Shown in pieces: positions 45,237 through 53,064 of a stretch of DNA of 64,000 nt. Origin of the DNA: Pseudopedobacter sp038243635 (GTDB taxonomy: Bacteria; Bacteroidota; Bacteroidia; Sphingobacteriales; Sphingobacteriaceae); the NCBI GenBank assembly GCA_038243635.1, contig JBBSQW010000005.1, positions 122,224-186,223 of the forward strand, given 5' to 3'. The stretch's first letter is position 1. Each line of letters begins with the position of its first letter. A program made the position numbers and the translations under genes. The notes under the pieces were generated by a model that made no database searches, had not been told where the DNA came from, and saw only the letters and a list, made by a program, of their open reading frames with translations.

Positions 45237-46247
45237 TTATTCTAAAACCTGTGAAGCAACCACACTACTTAATGTTAAAACAGCATCGTCCCCGGCGTAA
45301 TCCCAGTACATAGCGCCAAGCAATCCTTCTCTTTTTAAAAACTTACATTTTTGTAAGATAGATTTACTGTTTTCGAAGGAACATACAAACGCTCCATTTG
45401 CATCCACTAAGTAGGGGGCTTTTGCCACGTCGTCCCATTTTTCATTATACCTGCTCAACTTAATTATTTTGTTGTAATCAACGAAGTCTCCAATTATCTC
45501 ATCTCCTCTGCCGTAAAAAGGAATACCTAAAACCAGTTTTTGCGGTGGCACCCCTGCCTTAATATGTAATTTTACGGCGTCGTTTACGGAGATGTCTTTA
45601 GTGAATTTTGAATTTAATAACCCAGCATGATGGAAAGGTGGGGTAGCCATATCATAAGCCATGATATTAACAAAATCGACGTCATTAATAATGTTTTTGA
45701 AATTGATGTATTTTGCGTTCGCTGCCGTTGCTAAGGTAAGTAGCTTGTTTTTCCCGATTTCCTTCCTAATTCCTTTCATCAACAATGTAAAATTGTCTGT
45801 GTCATAAGGGCTCGCACTTATTTCGGCATAATCTGCCGTAGGATACTCCCAGTCGATATCAACACCGTCTAATAGAAACTCATTTATTACTCTTTTGCAA
45901 TCTTTTGCAAATAAATTTCTCAAATTACCATCAGCGGCCATCTCACTAAAACCACCACTTCCCCAGCCACCTATAGAAAGCTGAATTTTTAAATTTGGCG
46001 ATTTTGTTTTAAGCGCAACTATTTCTTTTAGTCTTTGCGGGTTATCAATCCTTATACCATTGAAAGATTTGTTTACATGGCCGAAAGCATAGTTAATGTG
46101 CGTAACCAACTTGGGATTTGGTATAACCTTACTCCAAGACGTCACGTACGCGACTACGACTTTTTTACTTTTCTGAGGTTTAACTTCCGCAAAACTATAG
46201 CTGAAAAAACAAAAAAGAAAAGAAGACAAAACGATTAAACGGTGCAT
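45237..46247 (-). CDS. GH18 chitinase/endo-glucosaminidase-like glycoside hydrolase, secreted
   Basis: 336 residues with a signal peptide (LFCFFSYSFAEV). The GH18 TIM barrel is complete: KVVVAYVTSW strand 1, KIQLSIGGWGSGGF strand 3, and the catalytic signature DGVDIDWEYP (DxxDxDxE), followed by YDMATPPFHHAGLL and GAMYWDYAGDD at strand 8. It should hydrolyse beta-1,4-N-acetylglucosamine linkages. It lies upstream of the sigma factor with a 260-bp gap, so it may be transcribed separately. A chitin-active enzyme next to a beta-glucan locus would suit a fungal cell-wall diet. Confidence 0.9.
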   Translation of the reverse strand: MHRLIVLSSFLFCFFSYSFAEVKPQKSKKVVVAYVTSWSKVIPNPKLVTHINYAFGHVNKSFNGIRIDNPQRLKEIVALKTKSPNLKIQLSIGGWGSGGFSEMAADGNLRNLFAKDCKRVINEFLLDGVDIDWEYPTADYAEISASPYDTDNFTLLMKGIRKEIGKNKLLTLATAANAKYINFKNIINDVDFVNIMAYDMATPPFHHAGLLNSKFTKDISVNDAVKLHIKAGVPPQKLVLGIPFYGRGDEIIGDFVDYNKIIKLSRYNEKWDDVAKAPYLVDANGAFVCSFENSKSILQKCKFLKREGLLGAMYWDYAGDDAVLTLSSVVASQVLE

Positions 46248-46414
46248 AAGTAAAATTTAGGCAGGTGTAAAAGTAGTTTAGTTTGAGTAACTAAAATAAC
46301 CTGATTTTTTCAAGATTGGCCTTACATTTATATTTTTTTTGTATAATAATACTGCTGTGAATCAGTTGTTTGCAATATTTTGCTATTCCCTCACTACGTT
46401 GTCAATGCTTCTGG

Positions 46415-47200
46415 TTACTCCCAAAAAGCATCTTCCACATTATCTACAAATTTTTCTTCGACGTGGAACATTTCAATATCACTTAATTGGTCTTCAGTAG
46501 CATATTTTTGAACCTCATTAAACAAAGTACGTTCCTCAAATCTTACGTGGTTTTGCAAGGTTGTTTCAATTTCTCTTAAATTGATTTCTAAATCGCCTTC
46601 TTGTTGTGTAAAGAGGTTTTTTAACGTCTGGTGATCTGTTTTTGCCTGTTTTATCATTGGGTGTTCATCGCCCAAAACTGTAAAAACGTATTTTTCTTCA
46701 ATTTCAAAGTGCGGTAAAAGATGATGTTGAAAAAACCAATCGGCGTATTTTTTAACCCTTTCGGCAGCTGCGCCTTTTGCAAAACCATTTTTAATTTTCC
46801 AGCATAATAACAAAGCATGATGATGTTCTCTACTCAGGGGTTTTAGTATTTCGCTACGCTTAATAGGCTTCTCTTTGGTAGTTTTTTGTTTTTTTAAGCG
46901 TTCCACAATTTTATAAATATCAGGGTCTGCGTAAGTGCCATAACCGTTAATTATAACTCCTTTTATTGCGTGTTTTTGTGAGGAAATCGCGTGTATAATC
47001 ATCTCATCACCAGGATCGGTTTCGCCTTCAAAACGATGCGTTTCATCAATCACAAACTCCTCTGGAGAAAGTTGCTGTGCAGTTTGTTTGCAAACTAAGC
47101 AGTCCTGTTCTTTGAGCACTTCAAAATCGGTAGTGTATCCTTTTTTGGCGAGTTCGTTTATTGCTTCGCTAACGGTGTCGTAATAAGTTGGTGTTTTCAT
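46415..47200 (-). CDS. hemerythrin domain protein with N-terminal PRPP-synthetase-annotated domain
   Basis: 261 residues in two parts. Residues 1-95 (YYDTVSEAINELAKKGYTTDF, FVIDETHRFEGETDPGDEMI, GVIINGYGTYAD) match a small Bacteroidota domain often labelled phosphoribosylpyrophosphate synthetase, without evident PRPP motifs. From about residue 115 comes a hemerythrin-like four-helix bundle with candidate iron ligands in REHHHALL, HHLLPHFEIEEKYVF, DHQTLK and HVRFEERTLF. Hemerythrin-like proteins bind O2 or NO at a di-iron centre. It has no signal peptide. It lies near the nitric-oxide repair operon and could share its role. Confidence 0.82.
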   Translation of the reverse strand: MKTPTYYDTVSEAINELAKKGYTTDFEVLKEQDCLVCKQTAQQLSPEEFVIDETHRFEGETDPGDEMIIHAISSQKHAIKGVIINGYGTYADPDIYKIVERLKKQKTTKEKPIKRSEILKPLSREHHHALLLCWKIKNGFAKGAAAERVKKYADWFFQHHLLPHFEIEEKYVFTVLGDEHPMIKQAKTDHQTLKNLFTQQEGDLEINLREIETTLQNHVRFEERTLFNEVQKYATEDQLSDIEMFHVEEKFVDNVEDAFWE

Positions 47201-47235
47201 GATTGTTTAATTGTTATAAACATTGATTTTATTAA

Positions 47236-47760
47236 TCAATGATAAGTTAATACTCCATCTACCACTTTTGCAGGTTGTGTATATGGATGTTCGGTTGATT
47301 TTTCTTTTGACATGATGTGCATGACTTCCCAGCCATCCGCTTTTAAATAATCAGAAATCATAGAGCGATGGCATCGCCACCAAAGTACTTCTGAACACAT
47401 AATCGCTGTTTTCTGTTTTGATGCCAATTCTTCCAACTCTTGGACTCCAGTTTTAAATTCTTCCGATTCCATAAAATCGGCGTAGGCTCTAAAAGCCGGA
47501 TGTCGCCAAGTTATATTTACCGACTCTGGATTTGGTTTACGTCTTCCTCCTAAATCTCCAAGATGAACATATTTAATTCCATTATCGTTCAAAAAGGTTT
47601 TTAAAATATCTTGATTAAACCACGGAAATTTTCTTGACCCCGGGAAACGCCTAACATCAACCAGTAACTCAATCTGGAAATTTTGTAAAATACTTAGAAA
47701 CTCGTCTGCGCTATGGGTTGAATGCCCAACCGTCCAAATGGTTTTTTGCTGCTGATTCAT
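47236..47760 (-). CDS. DUF488 domain-containing protein
   Basis: 174 residues. The start TIWTVGHSTHSADEFLSIL, then LVDVRRFPGSRKFPWFN and YVHLGDLGGRR, and later KTAIMCSEVLWWRCHRSMISDYL, are the conserved blocks of DUF488. The Cys in IMCSE and the C-H-R of WWRCHR are the most conserved positions. The fold is thought to be related to thioredoxin/rhodanese-like or DNA-processing proteins, but the function is not established. Cytoplasmic. It shares direction with the hemerythrin fusion gene 35 bp downstream, so the two may form an operon. Confidence 0.88.
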   Translation of the reverse strand: MNQQQKTIWTVGHSTHSADEFLSILQNFQIELLVDVRRFPGSRKFPWFNQDILKTFLNDNGIKYVHLGDLGGRRKPNPESVNITWRHPAFRAYADFMESEEFKTGVQELEELASKQKTAIMCSEVLWWRCHRSMISDYLKADGWEVMHIMSKEKSTEHPYTQPAKVVDGVLTYH

Positions 47761-47844
47761 TGGTGTGATTTATTGTTGAACGGGTAACCCCATAAACCAT
47801 GCTAGTTTAAGTGAAAAATTACAACTTACCACTTTGTCTCCCTT

Positions 47845-47885
47845 AGCGGAGTCGAGGGGCAATTCGCAAAGGCTTCGACTCCGCT
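47845..47885. repeat. perfect 11-bp inverted repeat (agcggagtcga / tcgactccgct)
   Basis: Arms at 47845-47855 and 47875-47885 with a 19-base loop; same class as 28580-28610. It lies between DUF488 and the AhpD-like gene and may act as a transcript-end hairpin for the latter. Confidence 0.6.
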
Positions 47886-47902
47886 CGGTCTGACAAGCTA
47901 CG

Positions 47903-48235
47903 TTACCCGTACTTTTCCATTTCATCCATTGCAATGGTAGCATGTGCATAAGCTGCGCCTGCTCGCATTTCCGCAGCTACCCAAATTGCCTCCATAATTT
48001 CTTCTTTGGTTACGCCTTTACGCAGTGCTTGTTTGGTATGCGCTCTAATACAATAAGGACATTGCGTTACGTGTGCAACTGCAACGGCTATTAATTGCTT
48101 GGTTTGTTCAGAAACGGCACCTGCTTTAAATACAGTTGAACTAAAGTTTCTCCATGCTTTTAAATTTTCAGGAGCTAATTTTCCTTTTTTTTCAGCTAAT
48201 TCTTGAGTCATTTCTGGAAATTGTTGATCTGCCAT
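47903..48235 (-). CDS. carboxymuconolactone decarboxylase / AhpD-like protein
   Basis: 110 residues, typical for the small CMD family. The redox motif is visible as CPYCIRAHTK (C-x2-C followed by His), with AVAVAHVTQ before it and EIMEAIWVAAEMRAGAAYAHATI after it, as in AhpD-like alkylhydroperoxidase proteins. It probably works as a peroxide or disulfide reductant in the cytoplasm. It is separated from the upstream Rrf2 gene by 382 bp of repeats. Confidence 0.9.
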   Translation of the reverse strand: MADQQFPEMTQELAEKKGKLAPENLKAWRNFSSTVFKAGAVSEQTKQLIAVAVAHVTQCPYCIRAHTKQALRKGVTKEEIMEAIWVAAEMRAGAAYAHATIAMDEMEKYG

Positions 48236-48397
48236 GATATATGTTGTTTAGTTTTTTGTGTAGATTATGAATTTAATTGTGTGTCTAAATCTTTAAGTTC
48301 GTTCTTGTTAATTGCATTTCATCCCTCGAATTAATTAGTAGAGAAACGCCGTCATGTTGAACGACAATGTAGCGAAGCCATCCCTTTGGGAAATCAC

Positions 48398-48443
48398 CTC
48401 AAAAGCAAGGTCTCACATGCTATATTCAGATCTTGCTTTTGAG
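48398..48443. repeat. 15-bp near-perfect inverted repeat in the gap after rrf2
   Basis: ctcaaaagcaaggtc (48398-48412) pairs with gatcttgcttttgag (48429-48443) with one G-U type mismatch around a 16-base loop. Flanked at 48350-48380 by a 'cgtcatgttgaacg' REP fragment. It may end transcripts of the NO operon on the minus strand. Confidence 0.55.
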
Positions 48444-48498
48444 ATGTCTCGTAACCTCCACATGCCGTAAAAAAGAGAAAATCTCCTAAATTAATTTT

Positions 48499-48575
48499 GC
48501 GTTAACGATAGTAGCGGATACCGGCTTTGTGGCTAATGCCTTGCGCAGTATGAGCGGATAGCGTGTTAAAACGCC
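48499..48575. repeat. 77-bp dispersed repeat, copy 1 (GCGTTAACGAT...GTTAAAACGCC)
   Basis: Starts gcgttaacgatagtagcgg and ends agcgtgttaaaacgcc. The same 77-bp length and ends occur at 55497-55573, and an inverted copy of the ends with a different interior occurs at 57322-57412. The remaining bases of 48236-48617 show no gene. Confidence 0.75.
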
Positions 48576-48617
48576 CTAATCTTTAAACTTAAACAAAACC
48601 TAAAGCCAATCCAAAAA

Positions 48618-49049
48618 TTAACCTATCAAATGCGCTAAGCCATTTTCAACCGGTTCGCACAATACATTGATGCTGTTTTTGGTAAAAATCGTCTGTAAAA
48701 TCTCTCGACCTTCTTTATACTGATCGTGGATAGGACAGGGGTGCGTAGAAGAACACTGACTTAAACCCAAACCACATTCGGTAAAAACCGCTATACCATC
48801 GATGGTATTTACAATATTTATAATAGGTTGTTGGCGTTGCAATTCGGTAATAAAAAAGCCGCCCGTTGGTCCTTTAATGCTGTTTATTATTTTCTGCTTC
48901 ACTAAATTTTGCAAAATTTTACTCACGGTATGTTCGCTTGCGTTTATATTTTGCGCAACTTCTTTTACTCCAGCTTTCACGTTATGATCCTCTTTTGATG
49001 CCAAATAAATCACCGCTTTTATGGCAGTTTTACAAGTGTTGCTTAACAT
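48618..49049 (-). CDS. Rrf2 family transcriptional regulator with Fe-S cysteines (NsrR-like)
   Basis: 143 residues. An N-terminal winged helix-turn-helix (TAIKAVIYLASKEDHNVKAGVKEVAQNINASEHTVSKILQNL region, with the wing ending GPTGGFFI) is followed by three clustered cysteines in ECGLGLSQC and HPCPIHD, the arrangement that binds an iron-sulfur cluster in NsrR/IscR-type regulators. NO or iron state would be sensed by the cluster. It is the last gene of the operon of DUF2249, ric, membrane protein and DUF59 genes, and probably controls that operon. Confidence 0.9.
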   Translation of the reverse strand: MLSNTCKTAIKAVIYLASKEDHNVKAGVKEVAQNINASEHTVSKILQNLVKQKIINSIKGPTGGFFITELQRQQPIINIVNTIDGIAVFTECGLGLSQCSSTHPCPIHDQYKEGREILQTIFTKNSINVLCEPVENGLAHLIG

Positions 49050-49050
49050 A

Positions 49051-49374
49051 TTATCCGTTTAAAAATTTATTACCTTCTTCAGAAATCATATCCGGGCTCC
49101 ACGCGGGTACAAAAATCAGTTCTACTTTAATTTCGTAGTCTAAAAAGCTTTCTTGCATTGCTTGCTTTGTTGCATCTACAATTGATTCGCCCATTGGACA
49201 AAACTGCGTGGTAAGCGTCATGATTACGGTAATTACATATTCATCTTCGTTAAATTGAATTTCGTAAATTAAACCTAAGTCAACAATATTCAATCCAATT
49301 TCTGGGTCTATTACGTTGTGTAAGCCTGTTAAAGCAATGGTGCTTTTTAGTTCGTTATTTGTTGCTACGTTCAT
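49051..49374 (-). CDS. DUF59/MIP18-family metal-sulfur cluster assembly factor
   Basis: 107 residues. Conserved DUF59 blocks are clear: HNVIDPEIGLNIVDLGLIYEI near residue 20 and VIMTLTTQFCPMGESIVDATKQA further on, with the Cys in TTQFCPM that is typical of SufT/PaaD-like proteins. These help mature Fe-S proteins. The start overlaps the stop of the upstream membrane-protein gene by 4 bases (ATGA), and the Rrf2 gene follows 1 base after its stop. The operon context links it to repair of Fe-S clusters after nitrosative damage. Confidence 0.9.
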   Translation of the reverse strand: MNVATNNELKSTIALTGLHNVIDPEIGLNIVDLGLIYEIQFNEDEYVITVIMTLTTQFCPMGESIVDATKQAMQESFLDYEIKVELIFVPAWSPDMISEEGNKFLNG

Positions 49375-50654
49375 TTTAATTTTGATTGATGAAATAGAAT
49401 TGTGAACACATTTATATTGTAAAGTAAAGCGTTTATTAACAACAGCACAGCACCCATATTTAATGCAATGACGTTGGTGCTGATAATGCCAAAGCTAAGA
49501 ATTAGGAAACCTAAAAGGTAGCTGATCACATTAGCGATAAAAATATTGTTTTTAAAAAGTTCTTTTGGATTTGGTGTTTTGCCCAAACCAGCAATATCAT
49601 GATATACTTTGTTCCACACGATAAAAGGAAGCGTTTTAAAAGTCATGCCCAAGATAATTGCGGTAATCCACCCAAAAAATATAGTGAAGCCGTACAGCAT
49701 TACAAATTTCTGGTGCCCAAGTGTGGAAAAAACAAAAATAACGCAGATGATGATAACCAAGGGGATGGTTATTAAAGCTACCGAAAGCATAGAAGTTTTT
49801 ACCTGCTCGTCCACTTTTTTACGTATTCTTTTTTGATAAGCTTTATAAACAAAGTGCCCAAATAAGAGTACTGCTGCACCAACTAATGCTGCCGGAATTA
49901 AACTTGCCAAAGGATTTGCGCCGTATATAAAAATGATAATGTAACTGATTAAGCCGACGTTAATAAGTCCGTAAATCCCCCATAAGGTTTTCTGATTCTC
50001 GTATTTGGAGATTAAAAACATAGGGATTAACCTTGCGCCAACGCCAATAATCATTAATAAAAACCAACCAATGATACCTAAATGCGCATGGAGCGATAAA
50101 TAATGAATAGATGCTTGCGTAAAGATTGGCGTTTGAAAATTGTAAACCAATAATAAACCCACAAAAGTGGTAACCAACAACCAAATTACAGCAGTAAAAG
50201 CTGATACAGCATGGACATTGTGTTTTTTACTTTGAACAATGCTGATGGTTAGGTTTGATAGGTAGCTAATTACAGCGAGGTTAACACAAATTGCTCCCAA
50301 TTGTGCGGCTAACCCAAAATTGAAACTATAAAACGCATAAACCAGCATTGGAATGCCAATTGCACCAAATATAAAAGATAGGTAAGCTAAAAGATTACTG
50401 TGCAGTTTCCCTTCAATTAATACCGGGAACAACTGGTGGCTTGCGCCTAAAATCATCATGGTGCCCCAGCCTAAAGCCATGGTATGCGTAATTGCCAAGA
50501 CTTTTGCATTAAAATGATGCTGTGTAAAAGCACCAACATCGGTCATCATTAATATTGTAGCAACTAAAAAAGACAATGCCGCATAAGCATAAAATGGCAG
50601 TACCACACGGTAATATGTGTTTTTTATAGGACTGTTTGCACCTGCTATAAACAT
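49371..50654 (-). CDS. multi-pass membrane protein, haem-copper oxidase subunit I-like (NO-response operon)
   Basis: 427 residues with about 12 hydrophobic helices. Histidines sit in helices as expected for haem ligation: AITHTMALGWGTMMILGASHQLFPVL and YLSLHAHLGIIGWFLLMIIGVGARL. This recalls cytochrome oxidase/NorB-type subunit I, or NnrS, but several copper-site residues cannot be assigned by eye. Inner-membrane location is sure. It lies between DUF1858-DUF2249 and DUF59 genes with no spacing on either side, so it is in the NO/Fe-S repair operon. A haem-dependent NO-handling role is inferred. Confidence 0.7.
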   Translation of the reverse strand: MFIAGANSPIKNTYYRVVLPFYAYAALSFLVATILMMTDVGAFTQHHFNAKVLAITHTMALGWGTMMILGASHQLFPVLIEGKLHSNLLAYLSFIFGAIGIPMLVYAFYSFNFGLAAQLGAICVNLAVISYLSNLTISIVQSKKHNVHAVSAFTAVIWLLVTTFVGLLLVYNFQTPIFTQASIHYLSLHAHLGIIGWFLLMIIGVGARLIPMFLISKYENQKTLWGIYGLINVGLISYIIIFIYGANPLASLIPAALVGAAVLLFGHFVYKAYQKRIRKKVDEQVKTSMLSVALITIPLVIIICVIFVFSTLGHQKFVMLYGFTIFFGWITAIILGMTFKTLPFIVWNKVYHDIAGLGKTPNPKELFKNNIFIANVISYLLGFLILSFGIISTNVIALNMGAVLLLINALLYNINVFTILFHQSKLK

Positions 50655-51467
50655 TTAGTCTTTATAAATTAAAAGGTGTACTTCTCCATCGCTTATTTCT
50701 TGGATACGATATTCAAAGCCTTGATCTGCCAGTTCTGGCAATAAAAAAACCGGGATTCTTTTATGATAAACAAATAGCGCTTTGTCTTTTGGTAAGCTTT
50801 CCAATTCTGCTAAAATAGTATGCATTGGTTTTGGCATCTCCAATTCCCTTACATCAACCTTTACCAATTTATCTTTAAATCGATTTATTAAAACTCCCCA
50901 GCCGCTACTATCGTTTGTCTCTTGTTTTTCGTCTGCAATGTTTTTAGCATCTTCGGGTTTGTAAAAGTATGTTTCAACAAGGTCGTTGGTAATTTTATCA
51001 ATGTGAATAATAAAACCTTTTTTCTCGAGCATTTTAACCAAAGGAATAGGCTCAAATGTATTGATGATTTTAAGCGCTTGGCCGGCTTGTATGGTTTTAA
51101 CTTTTTCTAAAATTAACTTTAATGGGTCCTGACCAGAAGTTAACAATTCGCGAACATCAAAGTCAATAATCTGCTCCTTAGTTATTTTTGCAACAAAAGC
51201 GGGTACGTCTTGTTGTTCGGTTTCAACGGATACTGTTTCGCCGTCAACCTCAAAACCCAGTGGTTTTAATTTTGCAAAAAACTCATCAACGCTATGTCCA
51301 ACCATTTTAGATGCCATTGCAATACTGGTTCTGTTGGCTAGTATTTTCCTTAATATCGGATTTCTGAGCTTTTCTAATTTCGGATCGATACTTACAATTG
51401 CCTCCAGCGCATCTGGGTTTGCTTTGATGATTTTCCCAATTTTAGAATTTACATCTATTTTTTCCAT
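50655..51467 (-). CDS. DUF1858-DUF2249 domain protein
   Basis: 270 residues. The first 70 (VNSKIGKIIKANPDALEAIVSIDPKLEKLRNPILRK, split by family-typical Pro) match DUF1858. Two DUF2249-like domains follow, at about 105-165 (FDVRELLTSGQDPLKLILEKV, FEPIPLVKMLEKKGF) and about 200-265 (KVDVRELEMPKPMHTILAEL, KRIPVFLLPELADQGFEYRI). DUF2249 has a TusA/SirA-like ferredoxin fold. It lies in the NO operon between the ric gene (55 bp upstream) and the membrane protein (0 bp downstream). The exact role is unknown; a carrier or sensor part of the repair system is inferred. Confidence 0.83.
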   Translation of the reverse strand: MEKIDVNSKIGKIIKANPDALEAIVSIDPKLEKLRNPILRKILANRTSIAMASKMVGHSVDEFFAKLKPLGFEVDGETVSVETEQQDVPAFVAKITKEQIIDFDVRELLTSGQDPLKLILEKVKTIQAGQALKIINTFEPIPLVKMLEKKGFIIHIDKITNDLVETYFYKPEDAKNIADEKQETNDSSGWGVLINRFKDKLVKVDVRELEMPKPMHTILAELESLPKDKALFVYHKRIPVFLLPELADQGFEYRIQEISDGEVHLLIYKD

Positions 51468-51522
51468 GGTGTTTGTTAAACATTAATCAATTGCATTGGG
51501 CATTAGCCCAATGCAATTGATT

Positions 51523-52470
51523 TTAAGCTGCTTGTAAATTATCCTGTAATTTAATCATTTTAGGGAATAGGATATTGTTCTCCAAATGGATATGCAAGAA
51601 TAAATCGTCTTCAAAATCTTGTAGCAATTTGAATGTTAATGCATAGGTAGCGCAACTGTCTGCCGGTAAGGTATAATCGTTAGTGATCAATCTTATCCTT
51701 TCCAACATTCTACCAACTGCATCATGTTCCTTTTCCATTTCAGCGATGATTGCTATTTTGTCGTTATCTAAAACAGTGTTTTTATCTGCTTTTACTAATT
51801 CTTTAACGTAAGCAAATACGACCTCTTCCTCTTCGCCCATGTGGTGAGTCATTTCCTTAGCGATGGAGTTTGTAAGATCGCTAACTTCAACCAGTTCTGG
51901 GTGGCCGTGACCATGCACCTGCATTATTTTTTTAGTGTAAGTCAAAAGATCTGGAAGGCTTTTCTTGACATAGCTGTGGTGTGTATTGACTATATAATCT
52001 GCCAAAAAATCAATTGCCCAATCGTCATAAGGTACGCCTCTGGTAATTGGTGCTTTATCTACTTCTTGCAGTTCTTTTTCAATTTTAGTTACGTCTAAAC
52101 CTTTTTCAGCACATACTTGTTTTACTGTTTTTTTACCGCCACAGCAAAAATCTATACCATATTTTTTAAAAATTTCTGCTTTACGTAAATCTTTAACAGC
52201 AATTTCGCCCAAGGTTTCTTCGTTTTCGCCGGTAATGTTTTTGCGAATATTAATTTTCCACCATTGTGGTCCTTCTTCTAAATATTCCCAGGTGAATACG
52301 TTTCCTTTTTCGCCTAAAAGTTGATAGTATAGCGGTTTAGGGTCATGGTCGTTAAGTATAGTTAAAGTCTCGCCTTCTGCCAAATCATCATAACGCTGAA
52401 AAATTGTTGGGTGCTTTACCCTTGGTTCTAAAAGTGTAACGTTTAAAATGTTTTCTAATGTAGCTTCCAT
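51523..52470 (-). CDS. ric: iron-sulfur cluster repair di-iron protein (Ric/YtfE/ScdA) with N-terminal DUF2249
   Basis: 315 residues, longer than classic ScdA (about 220) because of an added N-terminal domain (about 1-80) with LNDHDPKPLYYQLLG and FTWEYLEEGPQWWKI, a DUF2249-type module. Then the DUF542 segment has the pair of cysteines in YGIDFCCGGKKTVKQVC (about 115-130). The C-terminal hemerythrin-like bundle has candidate di-iron ligands in VNTHHSYV, HGHGHPELVE, HHMGEEEEVVF, MEKEHDAVG and HIHLENNILFP. The protein repairs Fe-S centres damaged by NO and oxidants. A free copy of the N-terminal module is encoded just upstream. Confidence 0.92.
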   Translation of the reverse strand: MEATLENILNVTLLEPRVKHPTIFQRYDDLAEGETLTILNDHDPKPLYYQLLGEKGNVFTWEYLEEGPQWWKINIRKNITGENEETLGEIAVKDLRKAEIFKKYGIDFCCGGKKTVKQVCAEKGLDVTKIEKELQEVDKAPITRGVPYDDWAIDFLADYIVNTHHSYVKKSLPDLLTYTKKIMQVHGHGHPELVEVSDLTNSIAKEMTHHMGEEEEVVFAYVKELVKADKNTVLDNDKIAIIAEMEKEHDAVGRMLERIRLITNDYTLPADSCATYALTFKLLQDFEDDLFLHIHLENNILFPKMIKLQDNLQAA

Positions 52471-52480
52471 ATCTTTTTAC

Positions 52481-52717
52481 TTAATTTTTTGTGATTTTAA
52501 TTCTGAATAAAACTGGGCCTTGCTCTAAATATTCCCAAGTGAAAACTTCGCCACGTAAACCTACTAATTGGTGATAAAGTGGTTTTGGATCATGGTCATT
52601 ATGTAGTATAAATGATTCGCCAGATTTAAGGTTATCGTAACGTTCAAAAATTGTTGCGTGTTTTACTTGTGGTGCAATTGTGGTAGCGTCTAAAATATTG
52701 TCAATCGTATTTTCCAT
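52481..52717 (-). CDS. small DUF2249 protein, paralogue of the Ric N-terminal domain
   Basis: 78 residues. Almost every block of the first 78 residues of the downstream Ric protein is repeated here: start ME..L..IL, KHATIFERYDNL, NDHDPKPLYHQLVG, VFTWEYLEQGP and the final IRK/ITKN. A tandem duplication is the simple explanation. It is the first gene of the NO operon, 10 bp before ric. It may be a free partner domain that competes with or regulates the fused copy; that is inference. Confidence 0.85.
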   Translation of the reverse strand: MENTIDNILDATTIAPQVKHATIFERYDNLKSGESFILHNDHDPKPLYHQLVGLRGEVFTWEYLEQGPVLFRIKITKN

Positions 52718-52770
52718 TGTTTTATTTGATTTTGGTGGTTAATGATGGAGTAAAGGTATAATTTTATTTT

Positions 52771-52796
52771 AATAAAAGCATACGAGTACTTTTATT
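52771..52796 (-). promoter_or_regulatory. perfect palindrome upstream of the NO operon (candidate operator)
   Basis: aataaaag (52771-52778) and cttttatt (52789-52796) with a 10-base spacer, lying 54-79 bases before the start of the first operon gene. The position fits an operator for the Rrf2 or a CRP/FNR-like regulator, but the motif is not a known consensus I can name with certainty. Confidence 0.4.
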
Positions 52797-52878
52797 ATTT
52801 TTAATAAGAATGTCAAAATTTGCGTTCAAGTTATTTTATAGATGGGGAAAGGTTCTTGTGGTTTTAGGTCAAGGCCAA

Positions 52879-52904
52879 GCAGGGTCTTTAGCAGAAGACC
52901 CTGC
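52879..52904. repeat. perfect 10-bp hairpin (gcagggtctt / aagaccctgc)
   Basis: Arms 52879-52888 and 52895-52904 with a 6-base loop, in the 347-bp gap between the NO operon and msrA. No T tract follows, so it is more like a REP than a terminator. The rest of the gap shows no gene. Confidence 0.6.
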
Positions 52905-53010
52905 GTTAATGAAATGCCCAACATCGTGAATCAAGCGGGAGAAAGATTCACAGTTTTATATTGTACTATAATTGAAAATCAATTTTGTAAAGATGGATTG
53001 TCATGAACGC

Positions 53011-53039
53011 AAAAAAGCCACATCTTTCAACGTGGCTTA
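53011..53039 (-). terminator. rho-independent terminator after msrA
   Basis: On the minus strand aagccacgt, loop tgaaag, then atgtggctt followed by a T run. It lies 26 bases after the msrA stop. Confidence 0.88.
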
Positions 53040-53064
53040 AATTCAGAACAATTAAAATAAAAAG

